In this document: in pieces, positions 33,251 to 45,273 of the stretch
How positions within the stretch are numbered: position 1 is the stretch's first letter
Layout: each line of letters opens with the position of its first letter
Source of the DNA: Agrypnia vestita
Lineage: Eukaryota; Arthropoda; Insecta; Trichoptera; Phryganeidae
NCBI GenBank assembly: GCA_016648135.1
Contig: JADDOH010000328.1
Location: forward strand, 62,001-126,000
Reading direction: 5' to 3'
DNA length: 64,000 nucleotides
The notes under the pieces: model-generated
The model's database searches: none
What the model was told of the DNA's origin: nothing
What the model saw: only the letters and a program-made list of their open reading frames with translations
Made by a program: the position numbers and the translations under genes

Positions 33251-33537
33251 GTCGATATAAATTCAATTATTCGAATCAGTAATACGTAGCTTCGTGCCGG
33301 TTTTTTAATATTTATTCCTTTTGGTCGCTATTTTAGAAGAATTTTCCCTTTGGTCGGTCAACTTATAATTTCATTTCGTGTTTTATTCCTCATTTCGAAC
33401 TATAAAAGTATCAGCGATTAATCGGTAGGTTCCAGCCGGGTTTCGTGTAGAGATTTGAGAGTCGTGTAGACATTTATCATTTATCATTTATCTCTTTTCC
33501 CGGGGCTGGAAAGAACAGTTACCTTAAGCACGGGATA

Positions 33538-34190
33538 TACGCTAGGGCTTGCATGATGGTTTAGCGTAACCGACAGGCAAAGCCTAGCATGCGCGTGCAC
33601 CTACATGCAACCAACCAAATATCAAAATACATATTTTTGCCGCTCGGTTATGTTTGCGCGCACGCATAACCGAGTGTGTGTGGCGCTCGCGCGTGCTTGC
33701 ATGCACAGTTCTCAGTTTATAATGAGTATTAAGCCAAGTACAGCTGTCACATCATCGTCTTCCATTGTTAGTGATACCACCGTGTACAGCTGATTAGATA
33801 AATGTACAACCGTAGCTCAAACTGAAAGTTTATGGGTAATATGTACATGCAAACCCTAGCGTGCATGTGTTCTATGAACTCAGTTATGCCTGTCGGTTAC
33901 GCTTGTAAGGTTATAACCACCATGCAAACCCTAGCGTACCTGTATGTGTTCTATGAAACTCGGTTATGCCTGTCGGTTACGCTTGTAAGGCTATAACCAT
34001 CTTGCAAACCCTAGCGTGTATGTGTTCTATAAACTCGGTTATGCCTGTCGATTACGCTTGTAAGGTTATAACCACCATGCAAACCCTAGCGTACCTATAT
34101 GTGTTCTATGAAACTCGGTTATGCCTGTCGGTTACGCTTGTAAGGTTATAACCATCTTGCAAACCCTAGCGTGTATGTGTTCTATTAGTA
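33538..34190. repeat. Tandem array of 75/79-bp units with an inverted opening unit
   Basis: From about 33848 to 34190 the unit CAAACCCTAGCGTGNATGTG..GGTTATGCCTGTCGGTTACG..AAGGTTATAACCA repeats about 4.5 times. Two alternating variants (one with an inserted ACCT before ATGTG, and ACCACCATG or ACCATCTTG junctions) give a higher-order period near 154 bp. At 33538-33590 the same words appear reversed (CGCTAGGGCTTGCATGATGG.., ..GCGTAACCGACAGGC), so the block opens with an inverted unit. Frames through the array are artefacts. Confidence 0.8.
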
Positions 34191-34319
34191 CTGTGGCTGT
34201 TTAAAAAAGTCTCCTTTTTATTAATTATTTTTTCTAAATCTAGTATTTTTCTAAAATACGCTTAATTTTACCGAAAAACAATCATTTTTCAAAGGCCCAA
34301 GGAACTGCCGAGGTCCATA

Positions 34320-34680
34320 ATCGACGTTGCAGTGGAATACGCAACTCGTAAATTCCACGAGTGATTCATTTCCGTGTTGCAGTAAACGCCCACGCGCCGC
34401 GGGTCCAACGTCTAGCGGCAACATATTGCAAACTTGTTGCGCGATTGTTGCGGACACATTCCGTATCCTTTGTGTGATGCGGTCCAGCGAGCACCCCGTG
34501 ACGCGGCCCTGGCCCCCGTGGGCGGACGGCAGGCGTGGGCGCTTTCCTCAGCCGCTGCACCTTCGGCGCACGAGCTGGTGGCCGGGAATAGGCGACTAAT
34601 TATACGCTCTGGCGGGCGGAATGATAACCATCTCTATGGGAACGGGTTTGGTCGGCAGCTGTATCGGCGTTGAGTTTGTT
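34320..34680. other. GC-rich island in the tensin intron
   Basis: CpG-rich block (ACGCGCCGCGGGTCCAACG.., GACGCGGCCCTGGCCCCCGT). Open on several frames only because it lacks AT. No homology and no phase-compatible splice pair for tensin. Candidate promoter or enhancer by composition only. Confidence 0.3.
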
Positions 34681-35622
34681 ATTGTTATCTAGAATCGACT
34701 GATTGTTTTCAGTTTTTCGCGCCTTTGTTTATTTATTGAAGGAATTGAAATAAGTTTTTGAATGCGATCCGTTGAAGATGTTTATGTATATGCGATACAT
34801 TCTGTGATGCAGATTAATGTCTTTATTTTTTATCGTTTACAGTGGAGTTTAATGCAAACTTATTGAGCAAAATAGACGTTTTATGTAAAATATTAAGAAG
34901 AAAATTGGCGGATATGATATTCGGGGCTATTCTGAAGACATTGATATAATGTAACAATCACGTATTGATCGCTATTGTATAATATTGTCGCATCGTCAAT
35001 TTTTACCTCTGCCGGATGCCTTGGCATTTCTCATAGAAACTTAACGCGCAAATCCCGTCAATTTTAGGTCTTAATTATAACGTCGTTGTTGTAATGAGAA
35101 TACGGTAAATTTTTGGAGAGAAGAATATTCGAAAATGTGGAGTGGTATTTGGCAGGCTAAAATCGCCCTTGGATCACAAGAAGTTTTTGACCAGTTTTGC
35201 AAAATACGTATTTTCCGATGTATTCGATTAATTTAAGTTAGGTTGGTACAATATTATAAAATACTATTAAAAGTCCATCTGATAACATTTTTTGGATTTC
35301 TCTGTCGAATAAATGTATTTTTTTACGAATCATTAAAATGCAATATTTAAAAGTTAGGTTTATTTCGGTAAACTGTACATTCTTGCTGTCAAACGGTTCG
35401 AAATATTAAAATTTTCAATTAATATATGCGACTCAATATATTTTTTTAAATGTATAATTTAATATATTCACCAATTATTTTGTCACCCTTTCCACCCTTG
35501 TTTTACGATATTCTCATTAAAGTTCTCGACCAACAATGAAATTAAAACATGTTTTTTGCAAAATCGTAACACTTGACGATTTTACGAGAACTAAACTACC
35601 ACGACGATAAAATGATGAATTC

Positions 35623-36123
35623 TTGTCTCAGTTTGCCCGGACGTGTCTCCGTTTGACCGGACGTCGGCGTCGTCTCGGAGGTGTGATGACGCGCGTTGGG
35701 CAAGGAGAAGTCCATATAAGGAATTGTTTTAGGTCAGAGACTCGCCCTCCGCGTATGGGAGCACCTGATCCGCGAACAGGATGCAAATCTCCCGAGGATG
35801 CTGAACTGGTTCGTGAATTCATTCCTCTCAAAATTAGCCCTCGTGTGTTCCCCTATACTTTTATATGGAATGGAATTACAGCACTCACTGAAACAATTCT
35901 AAAACGACTTGAAGCTTTTGAGATGTGGATATATAGGTACGTATTTCTAAACGCAGGATGGATTGATAGGGCTATCAATATAAAGAAAAACACCTCACAA
36001 AATTGTATGATGTACAAAGGTCTAAAAATCTTCGATAGCCTGCCAAAGGAAATTCAAAACACGGTGAATATAAGGAAGTTTAAACAGGAGTGCAAAATTT
36101 TTATTGTAAAAACTTTTAAATGA
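35623..36123 (+). pseudogene. Chimeric open frame joining two LINE families
   Basis: A 166-codon frame. Residues about 85-115 (TETILKRLEAFEMWIYRYVF) match the RTE/CR1-like thumb also seen at 28900. The last 45 residues (MMYKGLKIFDSLPKEIQN.., ..VNIRKFKQECKIFIVKTFK) are a Jockey-like C-terminus. The junction is near 35985. The first 80 residues (RRRRLGGVMTRVGQGEVH) are unassigned. The track start is TTG, not ATG. An accidental fusion of two dead insertions is more likely than a gene. The tail to about 36240 is LINE 3'UTR. Confidence 0.6.
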
Positions 36124-36240
36124 CTAGATGGAATGCAGTATGTTTACGTGAAATCATTTATTAGACCACGCAACATTGTGTGTGAATCTAAATAATTAAG
36201 ATAAATTTATTAATTTATTTATTTTATTTATTTATTCTAA

Positions 36241-37560
36241 ATTATTTATTACATAGAAAGGGTAAAGGTAGTTGCTTAACTAGACTAGTCTGTTCTAAAG
36301 CAACTACCTGTACTGTTTTTGATATTTACTTATTAATTAGTGTATAATAAGTGTGTAATAATTATAAAGTGCACTTAACAAATTCATTTCAGATAGAGAT
36401 AAAAACAAATCGTATAATTCACATCACATAGAGAGAAAAAAATCAAATCATATTTAGAGAAGGTATTTGAATTACAATAGTCACAAAAATGATTTACAAT
36501 GGAATCTAAGCTGTCACATTTGACACATTGCTTTCGTTTTGAAGTCTACCTACATTTAGTAACCACTTTGTTAACTTCTTTTTAAATTAATCTTTCACTT
36601 TTAACCCTTTAATTTCAGATGGCAATATATTTTAGATTCTTGGAGAACAGAACATGAAAAAGCGTTGGCCAAATTTTGTCTTCATTTTCGGCACTAAAAC
36701 ATTTCCCGATGTTTTGCTTCTAGTATTTCTAGATTCAGATAGTGTTCGATATTCGTGACGTCACGTTTCGTTTCGGCAAGTCTTGTGTTAAAAGCTCCAA
36801 TTTTTCGTCTCGTTTTTTAATTGTACATTTTATAATTTCGTCTAATTTCGTCATCGCCAAACTTCGGGAATAACGAACGTTGGTGGCCAACCAAGTGAAA
36901 CAGTTGTTTGGTGAAGTGACATCGCTACGAGGGACGCCAAGACACAAAAAGGTTTGTCGAAACGTCCTTCATTTCTCGACCAAAATACAGTCCACTTTTT
37001 CCAATAATCCAAAATCTTTTCCCCACGTACGCGGCGATCTTGTGTCGCGTACAGATAGTATATAATAGATAGTAAATAAATAAATAAATTTTTTAAAAAT
37101 TAAGCCAACATCTGATTGGTGCTGACGTCACTAGATTTAAGATCAGTCCGTTAGCGCAGATAAGTTGAACGACGCTGATCAAAACCAACACGCCTCCAAA
37201 AACGGCAGTAGTCGCGACTCGCGGTGGCGTGCCGGCCCGTGCACGAGCCCGCGCACAAATGCACGCTAAGCCGCGGCATTAATATATTCCTCCTCTCGAG
37301 TACCCACGTGCCTGTCATACACAACAATTTCAAGATCGAAGATGGAGCCCAACCTGTTCGGTGGCTCTAAATCATTCACTTATATAATTGCGACGTTTTC
37401 CAGTAGATCGAGTGGCCTTAATTGGAGCCCTTGAGTCACTTTATAATGTCACTGTCATTGATTGCTTAGCTAGCCTACGATAAGACATTGTCAAATGAAA
37501 TATAATCGTTGTATTAATTTATTAATATTTAAAGCATTAACTTTTTGGTTAGACATTATA
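36241..37560. other. by: Intron DNA; GC-rich patch near 37190-37270
   Basis: GACTCGCGGTGGCGTGCCGG and neighbours stand out in GC; the rest is ordinary. No gene seen. Confidence 0.3.
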
Positions 37561-37885
37561 GCAGAGTGTTAGATAAATTAGTATAAACCACTACCAGATT
37601 TAGGTCTACCAACACTACACTATACACCACAACCATAGTAATTTTAACCTTTCGCCAATATTTATCACATGCGTGTTAATCTTATCAAAGACATGCACTA
37701 ATTTGCCTACAGAACTATCAGGAATCTACGAGGGAGAAGGAGTGAGAGGGGGCGTTACCAAATCTTTTGTGGAAGTTAAGTTGTCGTATTGTAGTGTTGA
37801 ACCTGACGAAGAGGCAGGTACGTCTCGAAACTGGTAGACCTAAAATCTGGTAGTGGTTTATACTAATTTAGCGAACACTCTGTTG
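37561..37885. mobile_element. 325-bp element with 50-bp inverted ends
   Basis: CAGAGTGTTAGATAAATTAG..ACCACTACCAGATTTAGGTC at left is mirrored by GACCTAAAATCTGGTAGTGG..ACACTCTG at right. The centre carries CCTGACGAAGAGGCAGGTAC. Confidence 0.75.
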
Positions 37886-39214
37886 GATTAATTAATAGGT
37901 AAATGGTGCTCTGAAAGCGATTATCGCCAATATTACCACCTTTAATATGTGTAGCCTGGAATCCGAAAATAATTAGTGAAAAGTATACGCAATGCGGTGG
38001 AAATGCTATCGCTTCGACACGTGTGGATAATTTATGTACGATACAGGGAAGAATGAAGTGTAGCTGAGTATATAGAGTAAAGAAAGCAAAGCTGGGATCG
38101 TTTGGTCATGTGGAACGCAAGAGCGAGGAGAGTTTAAATGCGTAAATACACATGTTTATTTGTTTTTCATTAAGTTGAATATATTGTAGGAGACAGGAGA
38201 CCAATTTTATTTTTACTATTATTTGAAAAAACGCAGTACTTATTATCAACCAGAAAATATTGTGACATAAAAGGCATTTTCTTTCAAAATTGTTAAAATA
38301 AAATTGATACAATGTCGTAAAATTATCGCATTAATCTTAGGTATATGTATTATATTGAACTTTTAGAAACTGAAAATACTGGCTCAATTGCGATAAATGT
38401 GAGATTAATAAAAATACTTGATGACAACTATACGGTAAGCACATGTCAAGAATGTTATTCATTGTGTATTACACAGTACTAGGCAGATTTTAAATTTAAT
38501 ATATCGAACATAATTTGCATTTTTTTGTATTAGGTTTGCATTAATTTTCTACACGACCTCGCATTAGTGCTATAAGCCATAATATGTATTGCACTGTTTA
38601 TCGACTGCAAAAACATTGATCGTAACCATTATAGCATGGCCGCCATAAAGTATCTACCCACAGAACCTAATAACTGCTGTAAATAATGCCTTCATGTTTT
38701 GTTTTGTACATTTTAAGCAGATCATTAAAGAAAATTATTTAATAAGCCTATCTTCATTGATATATTATAATACAGTACAGCCGTCCCCGAAGTTGCGAAA
38801 TAGGCGGAACCGATGAAAATCGCGTTAGTCGAATTCGCTTAAGTCGTGGTACAACATTGCATATAAATTTATGTTTGTTTAATTAGGAGCAAAGACTGAC
38901 AAAAACACTATTTTAGAAGAAAAACATTAAATAAAATTTCTGTTTTTATACATACTAACATACATATTAATACAAAATATTAAAAAAATAAATCAATTAC
39001 GTTAAAAAAAAACTATTTCGATGTCTACATAAAATCTGACAAATTTGTCTAACGACACAACGTTTTCTTTTGTCGCGCACAATTTCTTTGTAACAAGCTA
39101 ATCTTTTTTTATTCCTCGTTTTGTAACTATAACGCGTTCTTCATTGGGGTCGATGTTTTCTCAAATTTGTAAGCCCTTTTCAATTGAGCTGATTTATTTT
39201 GCAAGCTTGCATTG

Positions 39215-39330
39215 AAAGCCTCACAAATTTTCATTATGCTATCAATATCCTTGATAATGTTAAATTTACAGTCCAAAGATATAGTTTTACTTTTCTCACT
39301 AGGTGCAGGAGAATCATATTTACTTCTTGG
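39215..39330 (-). pseudogene. CENP-B/Tigger-type HTH scrap
   Basis: The minus strand reads SEKSKTISLDCKFNIIKDID: the K-x-x-L-S-L-x-x-K-x-x-I-I-K-x-I pattern at the start of pogo/Tigger transposases. It continues with unrelated residues to a stop. No DDE domain. Confidence 0.5.
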
Positions 39331-39690
39331 CTAAATCCAAGATAATGGTCCCATTGCATATACAACGAAAATGATTATTTCACTATATTATTGAATGTGC
39401 TAATAACAAAATGAAAGATAATTTACGTTTAAAAAGTAAGTATTAAATAAGATATTACACTTTAAAGTTTCGAAAAATGCACTGCATATTTTGACATTTC
39501 ATAGGTTAGGTTAGGTTATTAGGTTTGGTTTGGTTGGGTTATTAGGTTTGGTTAGGTTAGGTTATTAGGTTTGTTTAATTTAGATTACGATTATTTTAGT
39601 TAGATTAAATTAACAGGACATTAAATTATATAGTGAAATACTTATTTTCAAAGTATGAACAATGGGACCATATTCTTGGATTATTCCTCA
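39330..39690. mobile_element. Family B palindromic MITE nested in the pogo-like element
   Basis: AATCCAAGATAATGGTCCCA at left and ..ATGGGACCATATTCTTGGAT at right, inner arms as at 195-640. A degenerate GGTTA/TTAGG-like run occupies 39500-39575. Confidence 0.7.
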
Positions 39691-39844
39691 TTGAAACGTA
39701 ATTATGCACGTGAAATTCGTATCACAGCACAAAAAGCACACTTCATAAGCACAAGATGGCGGGCTGCAGTGTTGCCAAACGAAAAAATCAAGAACCGCGT
39801 AACTCCGAGTTCGTGTAAATGAGTAGCATAACGGGATTACTGTA

Positions 39845-40930
39845 ATTGACTTCGTAATTCGTTATACAATTTACAAGATGTTGTGTATTTGTCTAAATGT
39901 AATCTATAAAGATTGTTTATTGTTTCTAAATGAGAGACTGCCTTATATGCTTGACAATGGGTCGGCTAATACCGGCTTTATTTTATTACAAGCTGTTTGG
40001 ACAGTCGTTTCCTTATTAGGGTACGCATTTGTTACGCAATATTTTTGTTTATAGTCAATCTCACACTGGCGGGACCATATACCATATAGCGGAATTCGGA
40101 TAACATGATCACGGATATTATTATCATAATCAGGCAGGTCCCGAAATGCATAACTTCAAAAATAAAAACGTTTGTTATAACAATCTTAAATAAAAAGATA
40201 CGAAATTTAGTTTGGGGTGTGATTTGAATGGATTTGTTGAGTTCTCAAATTGTTACTTGTTTCACAGCATAACGTGAGTTCTTTCATCTAGTTTCGTTGG
40301 GTTATTAATAAGGTTAGATGCTCATTTCATGTATTTTTTGTTTTTTAAAACGTATAATTTTAAATTAAATCTAATAACATGACCTTTCGTAAGCGTGAAA
40401 AAAGTTATATTTATTTTCGACCGCTGGGAATGTACAAACGGATAAAAGAAATATTGTGCTTTTTGAACAAAAATTTGCCGGTGGTAAATTTTAATTATTA
40501 AATCTCTTAGTAAAAAAAGAACGGTGGTGTATTATTTATTACCTTGTTGAAATATTCGTATTCGTATTCGTATTCGCCGAATAGTAGGCTTGATATTCGT
40601 ATTCGTATGCGTGAAGGTAGTATTCGTTGCATCACTACTTTAAAGTGAAATAAAAATCGTGGTAATTGCCATGGTATTAGCTTTTTGGAAAGATAATTTT
40701 AGGCCATGAGTGTTTAAGTATAGGGAGTTTTTTTAGAGGTTTGATTTTCGAATTGGTTACACTTTTTCCATCACAGGTTGGTTTTTACTCTGTTTGTTAG
40801 CCGTTTCACCATGAATAGACTTACGCCAGAACGACACTTGCGAATTGTGCAAATTAATTTCTAAAATCGTAGTCGTCTTTAAACACTAATGACATAAAAT
40901 AGTGATTGTTTTTTAAACGGCTCCACAACA
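39845..40930. other. by: Intron DNA with ATTCG microsatellite
   Basis: 40550-40615 is a degenerate (TATTCG)n run. Otherwise nothing recognised. Confidence 0.4.
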
Positions 40931-40933
40931 ACT

Positions 40934-41068
40934 ATTATTTGAGATTTGTATCTGATTGTATCGATGATTGGTATTTCGCAATTCGACGGACAATAATGTG
41001 TAGATACTATACAGCAATTATATCTCAATTACCAATCATCGATACAATCACACACAAATCTCAAATAA
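40934..41068. repeat. 135-bp foldback
   Basis: TTATTTGAGATTTGTATCTG and CGATGATTGGTA at left pair with TACCAATCATCG and ..ACAAATCTCAAATAA at right. Confidence 0.75.
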
Positions 41069-41151
41069 CTGTACCGTGAATAACCGGTTAAAATAACGGT
41101 TTGACCATCACTATCATAAAAGAATCTTTCCAATAAAGCCTATACATTATA

Positions 41152-41641
41152 CAGGATGTAACAGAGCTAGTCCACAATACTTTGTAGGTGGATTCCTGTC
41201 TTGATTATGAGTCGAAAATGTTCAAGTTAAGGAGATATGCCACATCAAAGTAAGCATTTTTTTTTCAATATTTCTGAGTTATTTTTGCAAAACTTTGGAT
41301 TATCATTACAATAACTTATATCTCATATGAAAAATTCATTCCCTTTAATACAAGTCAAATAAAATGATAAAAACCTTCCAATTCCGATTGGATTTTTTCA
41401 GCATTTTTATTATTTTATTTAACTTTTATTGAAACGAATAAATTTTTCAGAATCGATATAAGTTACTGTAATGATACTTCAACGTTTTGTAAAAAATAAG
41501 TCAGAAATATTGAAAATAATGCAAACTTTGATGTCGCATATCTCCATAACAATTAGGCCATGGTTGCTCGAACATTTTAGACTCGTGACATAGTCTGGAA
41601 TCTACCTGCCAAGTTTCTGCTGCTGGCTCTGGTACACCCTG
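41152..41641. mobile_element. Foldback transposon family A, complete copy
   Basis: CAGGATGTAACAGAGCTAGT.. at left and ..GCTGGCTCTGGTACACCCTG at right, with TA on both sides. Confidence 0.85.
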
Positions 41642-41699
41642 TATTTACCACATTGCCGCGATTTTGATGTGTTTCATTTCATTTTAAAGTTCTGTGCCT

Positions 41700-42050
41700 C
41701 CAAAAGAACACCCTGTACCCTTCACCTTGCACAGGTGGGTGGGTACCTGGCGCAGGGCTCAGTGAGGAGTGGGGGGGGGGCAGCCCGGCCTCGGAGACAC
41801 CTGGCGGCCGCGCGGGCTATTTACGGAGACTGACCTATCCTATATGGTCGCCGGATTTCCATTCCGTCACTTTAAATATCAACTCCTTCGTCTGCCCGCG
41901 CGGTACTTCAAATAAGCCGCAGTATCTTCAAACACCTCGGGCGTCGCCTCGCCCTACAAAAAAATGTATCGAGCGACAAATTATTAACGCGGAATGTACC
42001 CCGTCTGCCGCGCAATTTCGCGCACGATTTCTGTTTTTTATACACTTTTT
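41700..42050. other. GC-rich non-repeat patch
   Basis: Contains a G10 run, GACACCTGGCGGCCGCGCGG and CTCGGGCGTCGCCTCGCC, about 1.6 kb before the second visible tensin exon. No splice-competent tensin frame. Candidate regulatory DNA by composition only. Confidence 0.25.
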
Positions 42051-42839
42051 GTGATGGCTATATTCGTGTAAAATTTCTGGTTTGTAAATATACAGACTTG
42101 ACCAAATTAACCACATACTGGAAGATGGTCCTGTTAGAAGCCTCAACAACCGTCGAGTTTGCATGCGAAGATGTATGAATGTAGATGACGCGAAAGTTGT
42201 GTGTCAGGACAGAAGAGTATGGCGCTCTATCCTCTCTGCCTACCCCCACGGGGCAACGGCGTGATGGTAAGTTGGTTAGTTATGAAAATAAGTAACGAAA
42301 TTTACCGTCAGAAATGTATGCACATGTTTATCGAATAAAACCATGGAAGCAAGATATTGTATTTCAATATTTTCGTTCTAAATATATCAAAGAATATAAA
42401 AATGCTTAATTTGAACACTTTTTTATTTAAAAAAACTTTTTTTTTAAATAAAAATAATTTTTTTTTTTTTTCACAATTAATGCGCGGTTCGAAGACGACA
42501 TTGATTTGGAAAGATTTATTTGTGCGGTTTACGCGAAAAATTGAGGTTACTTGACAAATAGAACTCGTAAATTCATTCGAAAACTTGAGATACAACCAAT
42601 GATAAGCTTTAAAAACCCATAAACGCAGGTAAAATAGGCCAAATTCGCATACGTGGCTAGGGAGCGCACATCTGCGCTCCGGCACCCGACCGGTTAATCA
42701 CTTTGGGAGCGAAAGACTTCGATGACAATGAATTTACGAAAAAATTTTGAAAAATAAATTTTTCGCTTCATCTGTAATAAAATTTTTAAATTGAATTGTA
42801 AATAATATTAAAAATTAGCCGTCCTTCCTCAGATCATTC

Positions 42840-43080
42840 GATTTCACAATACAACTGAACAACGCCGCGGCGTAGTTCAGTTGTCGTGTTTGACATTTCG
42901 TTCGTTGCGAAGTCGGCCGCGAGCCGCGAGACGACGCCCAGGGCGGCCAGTCGTGAGATAATCGAAGCGATAAATGAAGCGAATAATCTAGCGAAGTACC
43001 TAATTGGCAAAAATAAACCAGAGCGAGAATTGAATATACTACAAGCGATAATACGTGTTACCCAGTGATAATAACGAGTT
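42840..43080 (+). other. GC-rich block with initiator-like TTCAGTTG and a 60-codon frame
   Basis: CCGCGGCGTAGTTCAGTTGT is followed by an ATG frame (42886-43068) reading MFDISFVAKSAASRETTPRA.., ..NLAKYLIGKNKPERELNILQ. No homology recognised and no splice donor that joins to tensin was found. It could be a retroelement leader, an alternative first exon or chance. Confidence 0.2.
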
Positions 43081-43625
43081 CATATACGAATGATATAGCG
43101 ATAATAGCGTTCAGTTTAATTTGTGTTAAATGATTTTGTACATTGAATAATTAATTAATCAATAATTAATAAATCACTAATTAATTTCCAGTGTTTTCAT
43201 TAATTCCTCCCTAGCCACGACACGTGGCAATATTTTTAATAAAATACTTAAAGTAATAAAACACTGTAGTTTCTATTCCCGATAAAAAAAAATCTAGCAG
43301 CTGACGCACAAAAGTGTCTATCAGCAATTGTACATCTCGCTACTTTGTACGATTTCGCTATTTTGTTGTTTTTTTAATATTGGCTATGTGCACACTACAA
43401 GCAGCATAATTTTTTAAGCATTTATATTATGTATAGATGGACTTAGCATTTGCCTATTGTACAGTGTGGTCTGATCACGGCATCCATATTTATGGACATT
43501 GTGTATGCACGGGATGATTGGTGAAATGAAAAGTTCTAAGAGCGTACTTGGGGTATCTTTTCAGATTGGATAATTAAATTTTGAAAAGAGTATTCATGTC
43601 TAAATTTGTTATCATTATCTTGCAG

Positions 43626-43835
43626 GGTCGATGCACCGATCAGCCGTGAATATGGCACCACACCACGCAGCAGAAATGACGGAGTAGCCCCCATCACCAA
43701 TGGACAGGGGGAGGCGGACGGGCTTACCTGGTTACAGCGTCAGCAGATGAGATTGCGCGCACACAGGGATGTCAGGATGCGAGCAGCTCGTATCTCAGAA
43801 CGCTCGATGCCCACACGGACCTCGGCAAGCCACAG
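43626..43835 (+). CDS. by: Tensin exon (linker)
   Basis: Acceptor TTGCAG, donor CACAG/GTGACA. It enters with one base completing the GG from 3476 and leaves with two bases (AG). Encodes VDAPISREYGTTPRSRNDG.., GLTWLQRQQMRLRAHRDVRM and ends ..MPTRTSASHR. Basic and polar, no domain; part of the long disordered region before SH2. Confidence 0.88.
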
Positions 43836-44229
43836 GTGACAAAATTACTAATAATTATTACTATTAATTTAATCTGGTACCAACACAAATTTACGAATGC
43901 GAGATCTGGAAATGACTCAATTTATTGAAAACTCGGCCACTTGTGACTTTGTAAGCAAATTAGAGAATCTGATAGTTGTATAACTGATTTGTTTAAAGAA
44001 GCATATCGAATTTGTTAGCACACGTAAAAGGAAAATGAATGATGCAACTGTTGAGGTCATCAAGAGTGGAGGATATCTGCAAAAAAACATGTATCCATAA
44101 CAAACAAAAAAACAATATTACCCTGCTAGAAGCTTCAATATTCATTGAAAATTTATGAAACAGAACAAAAGAACACTGAGACGGTGCGATGGTAAAATGA
44201 ATTATTTAGTAAGATTTTAATGTTACTTA

Positions 44230-44720
44230 ATTAAGTAAACTTATACATATATATTTTTTAAATTTATTTTATTTATTATTAATACATGTCATGGTACAAA
44301 ATTTCATGAATATAATGATCATTCATACATTAAGATCGTATTTACTCTCCACGAGCTGACACTTCTGGTTATGGGAGGAGTAAATCACATCATATTATTT
44401 TATGAATATTACAATTTTTATAACAAAAGTATTAAGAATCAAAAAATATCAAGAAACAAAATAGTAAACAAAAATATCAGGAATCAAAAATGGTCGAAAA
44501 TAAATACATACTTATAAGGGAATTTCAAGAAGTTTTTTGTTAAAGTTCATTTTTAAAAGACGTAAAGCCTTTAATTTTTTTTATTTATCCGGTATTGAAT
44601 TGAATTTTTTATTCCTACAAATGAATAATGGTTCTGGGCTGCGCTTGTTTTGTATCTGGGTAATTTTAAATTTAGGAATGAACTCGTGGGCCTGTGGAAT
44701 ATGTATTTCTCTTTATTTTT
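44230..44720 (-). pseudogene. Probable LINE 3' end in the intron
   Basis: The minus strand ends with GAGTAAATACGATC..AATAAATAAAAT, a LINE-type tail. An upstream frame fragment reads HYSFVGIKN, matching the terminal Y-x-F-x-G-x-K block of Jockey elements. Weak. Confidence 0.45.
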
Positions 44721-44981
44721 TGTAATTTACTTAAGAATATTGGGCTTTATTATAGTAAAACTTATTATCGTATTGTAATCTTGATTTTCACTAGGGTAAC
44801 TGAGTAATCCTTGATATATTCATATGTCCTAGCGCATTGATAGAATGTACACATCATAATATAATAGTAACAAAAATTCTAAAATACATTATTGCATCAC
44901 TACTTTGTTATTTGAAACTACTACTAAGCAATGTGATTTTATCATCCGATATTATAATATACTTTATTTAACACTTTTCAG

Positions 44982-45110
44982 ATTTGACGGATACACTAGT
45001 GACACGACAGCCTTCGCTGATGACGATGACGACTTCAGTGTCCCGCTGCACATACAGACAATCAACAACCGCACCCGAACCAGCCCCACAGAACCACTCT
45101 TACCTAACAG
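44982..45110 (+). CDS. by: Tensin exon (acidic linker)
   Basis: Acceptor TTTTCAG, donor AACAG/GTTAAA. Reads FDGYTSDTTAFADDDDDFSV, PLHIQTINNRTRTSPTEPLL.. Phase in and out both carry two bases, and the joined codons are AGA and AGG, keeping the frame. Confidence 0.88.
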
Positions 45111-45273
45111 GTTAAAAATCCCTTATTTTACTAACCTTTATATTCTCAAGGACTTTTCTTGTTATCATTGGTAGATATTCAATGGTCCCTGTTTTTACGT
45201 GTAATTTTACACTCAATTTAGAATCAGCGCATTCCAGAACTTTCGTGTTACAGATTTTTGCTCACTTTTTCAG

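Larger units (their letters stand above)
38773..39842. mobile_element. pogo/Tigger-like element with TA flanks
   Basis: Ends CAGTACAGCCGTCCCCGAAG and, inverted, CAGTAATCCCGTTATG.., each next to TA. CAGTA ends plus TA duplication are characteristic of the pogo/Tigger branch of Tc1/mariner. Another family member lies at 47005-47357. Inside is a scrap of transposase N-terminus, and 39330-39690 is a nested MITE. Confidence 0.65.
3477..43625 (+). other. by: Giant (about 40 kb) tensin intron packed with transposons
   Basis: It is bounded by donor GTGAGT at 3477 and acceptor TTGCAG ending at 43625, with matching phase (two bases carried over). No phase-compatible conserved tensin exon was recognised in between, although a small exon or an alternative promoter could be hidden. 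The interior holds most of the LINE fragments, foldback elements, Harbinger-like elements and MITEs listed here, plus a few GC-rich non-repeat patches (about 15.6, 32.9, 34.4, 37.2, 41.8 and 42.9 kb). Confidence 0.7.

Noticed and set aside
33966..34151. 61-codon frame in the tandem array
   Set aside because: It is produced by the repeat period; residues repeat with the array.
33848..34190. CRISPR-like direct repeats
   Set aside because: Units are contiguous, 75-79 bp, without spacers, in a eukaryotic intron.
39500..39575. Telomere or interstitial telomeric array
   Set aside because: Degenerate GGTTA/GGTTTG words of under 80 bp inside a MITE; too short and impure.
42308..42685. 125-codon minus-strand frame
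   Set aside because: Dominated by homopolymer Lys/Phe from A/T runs; no similarity or splice support.
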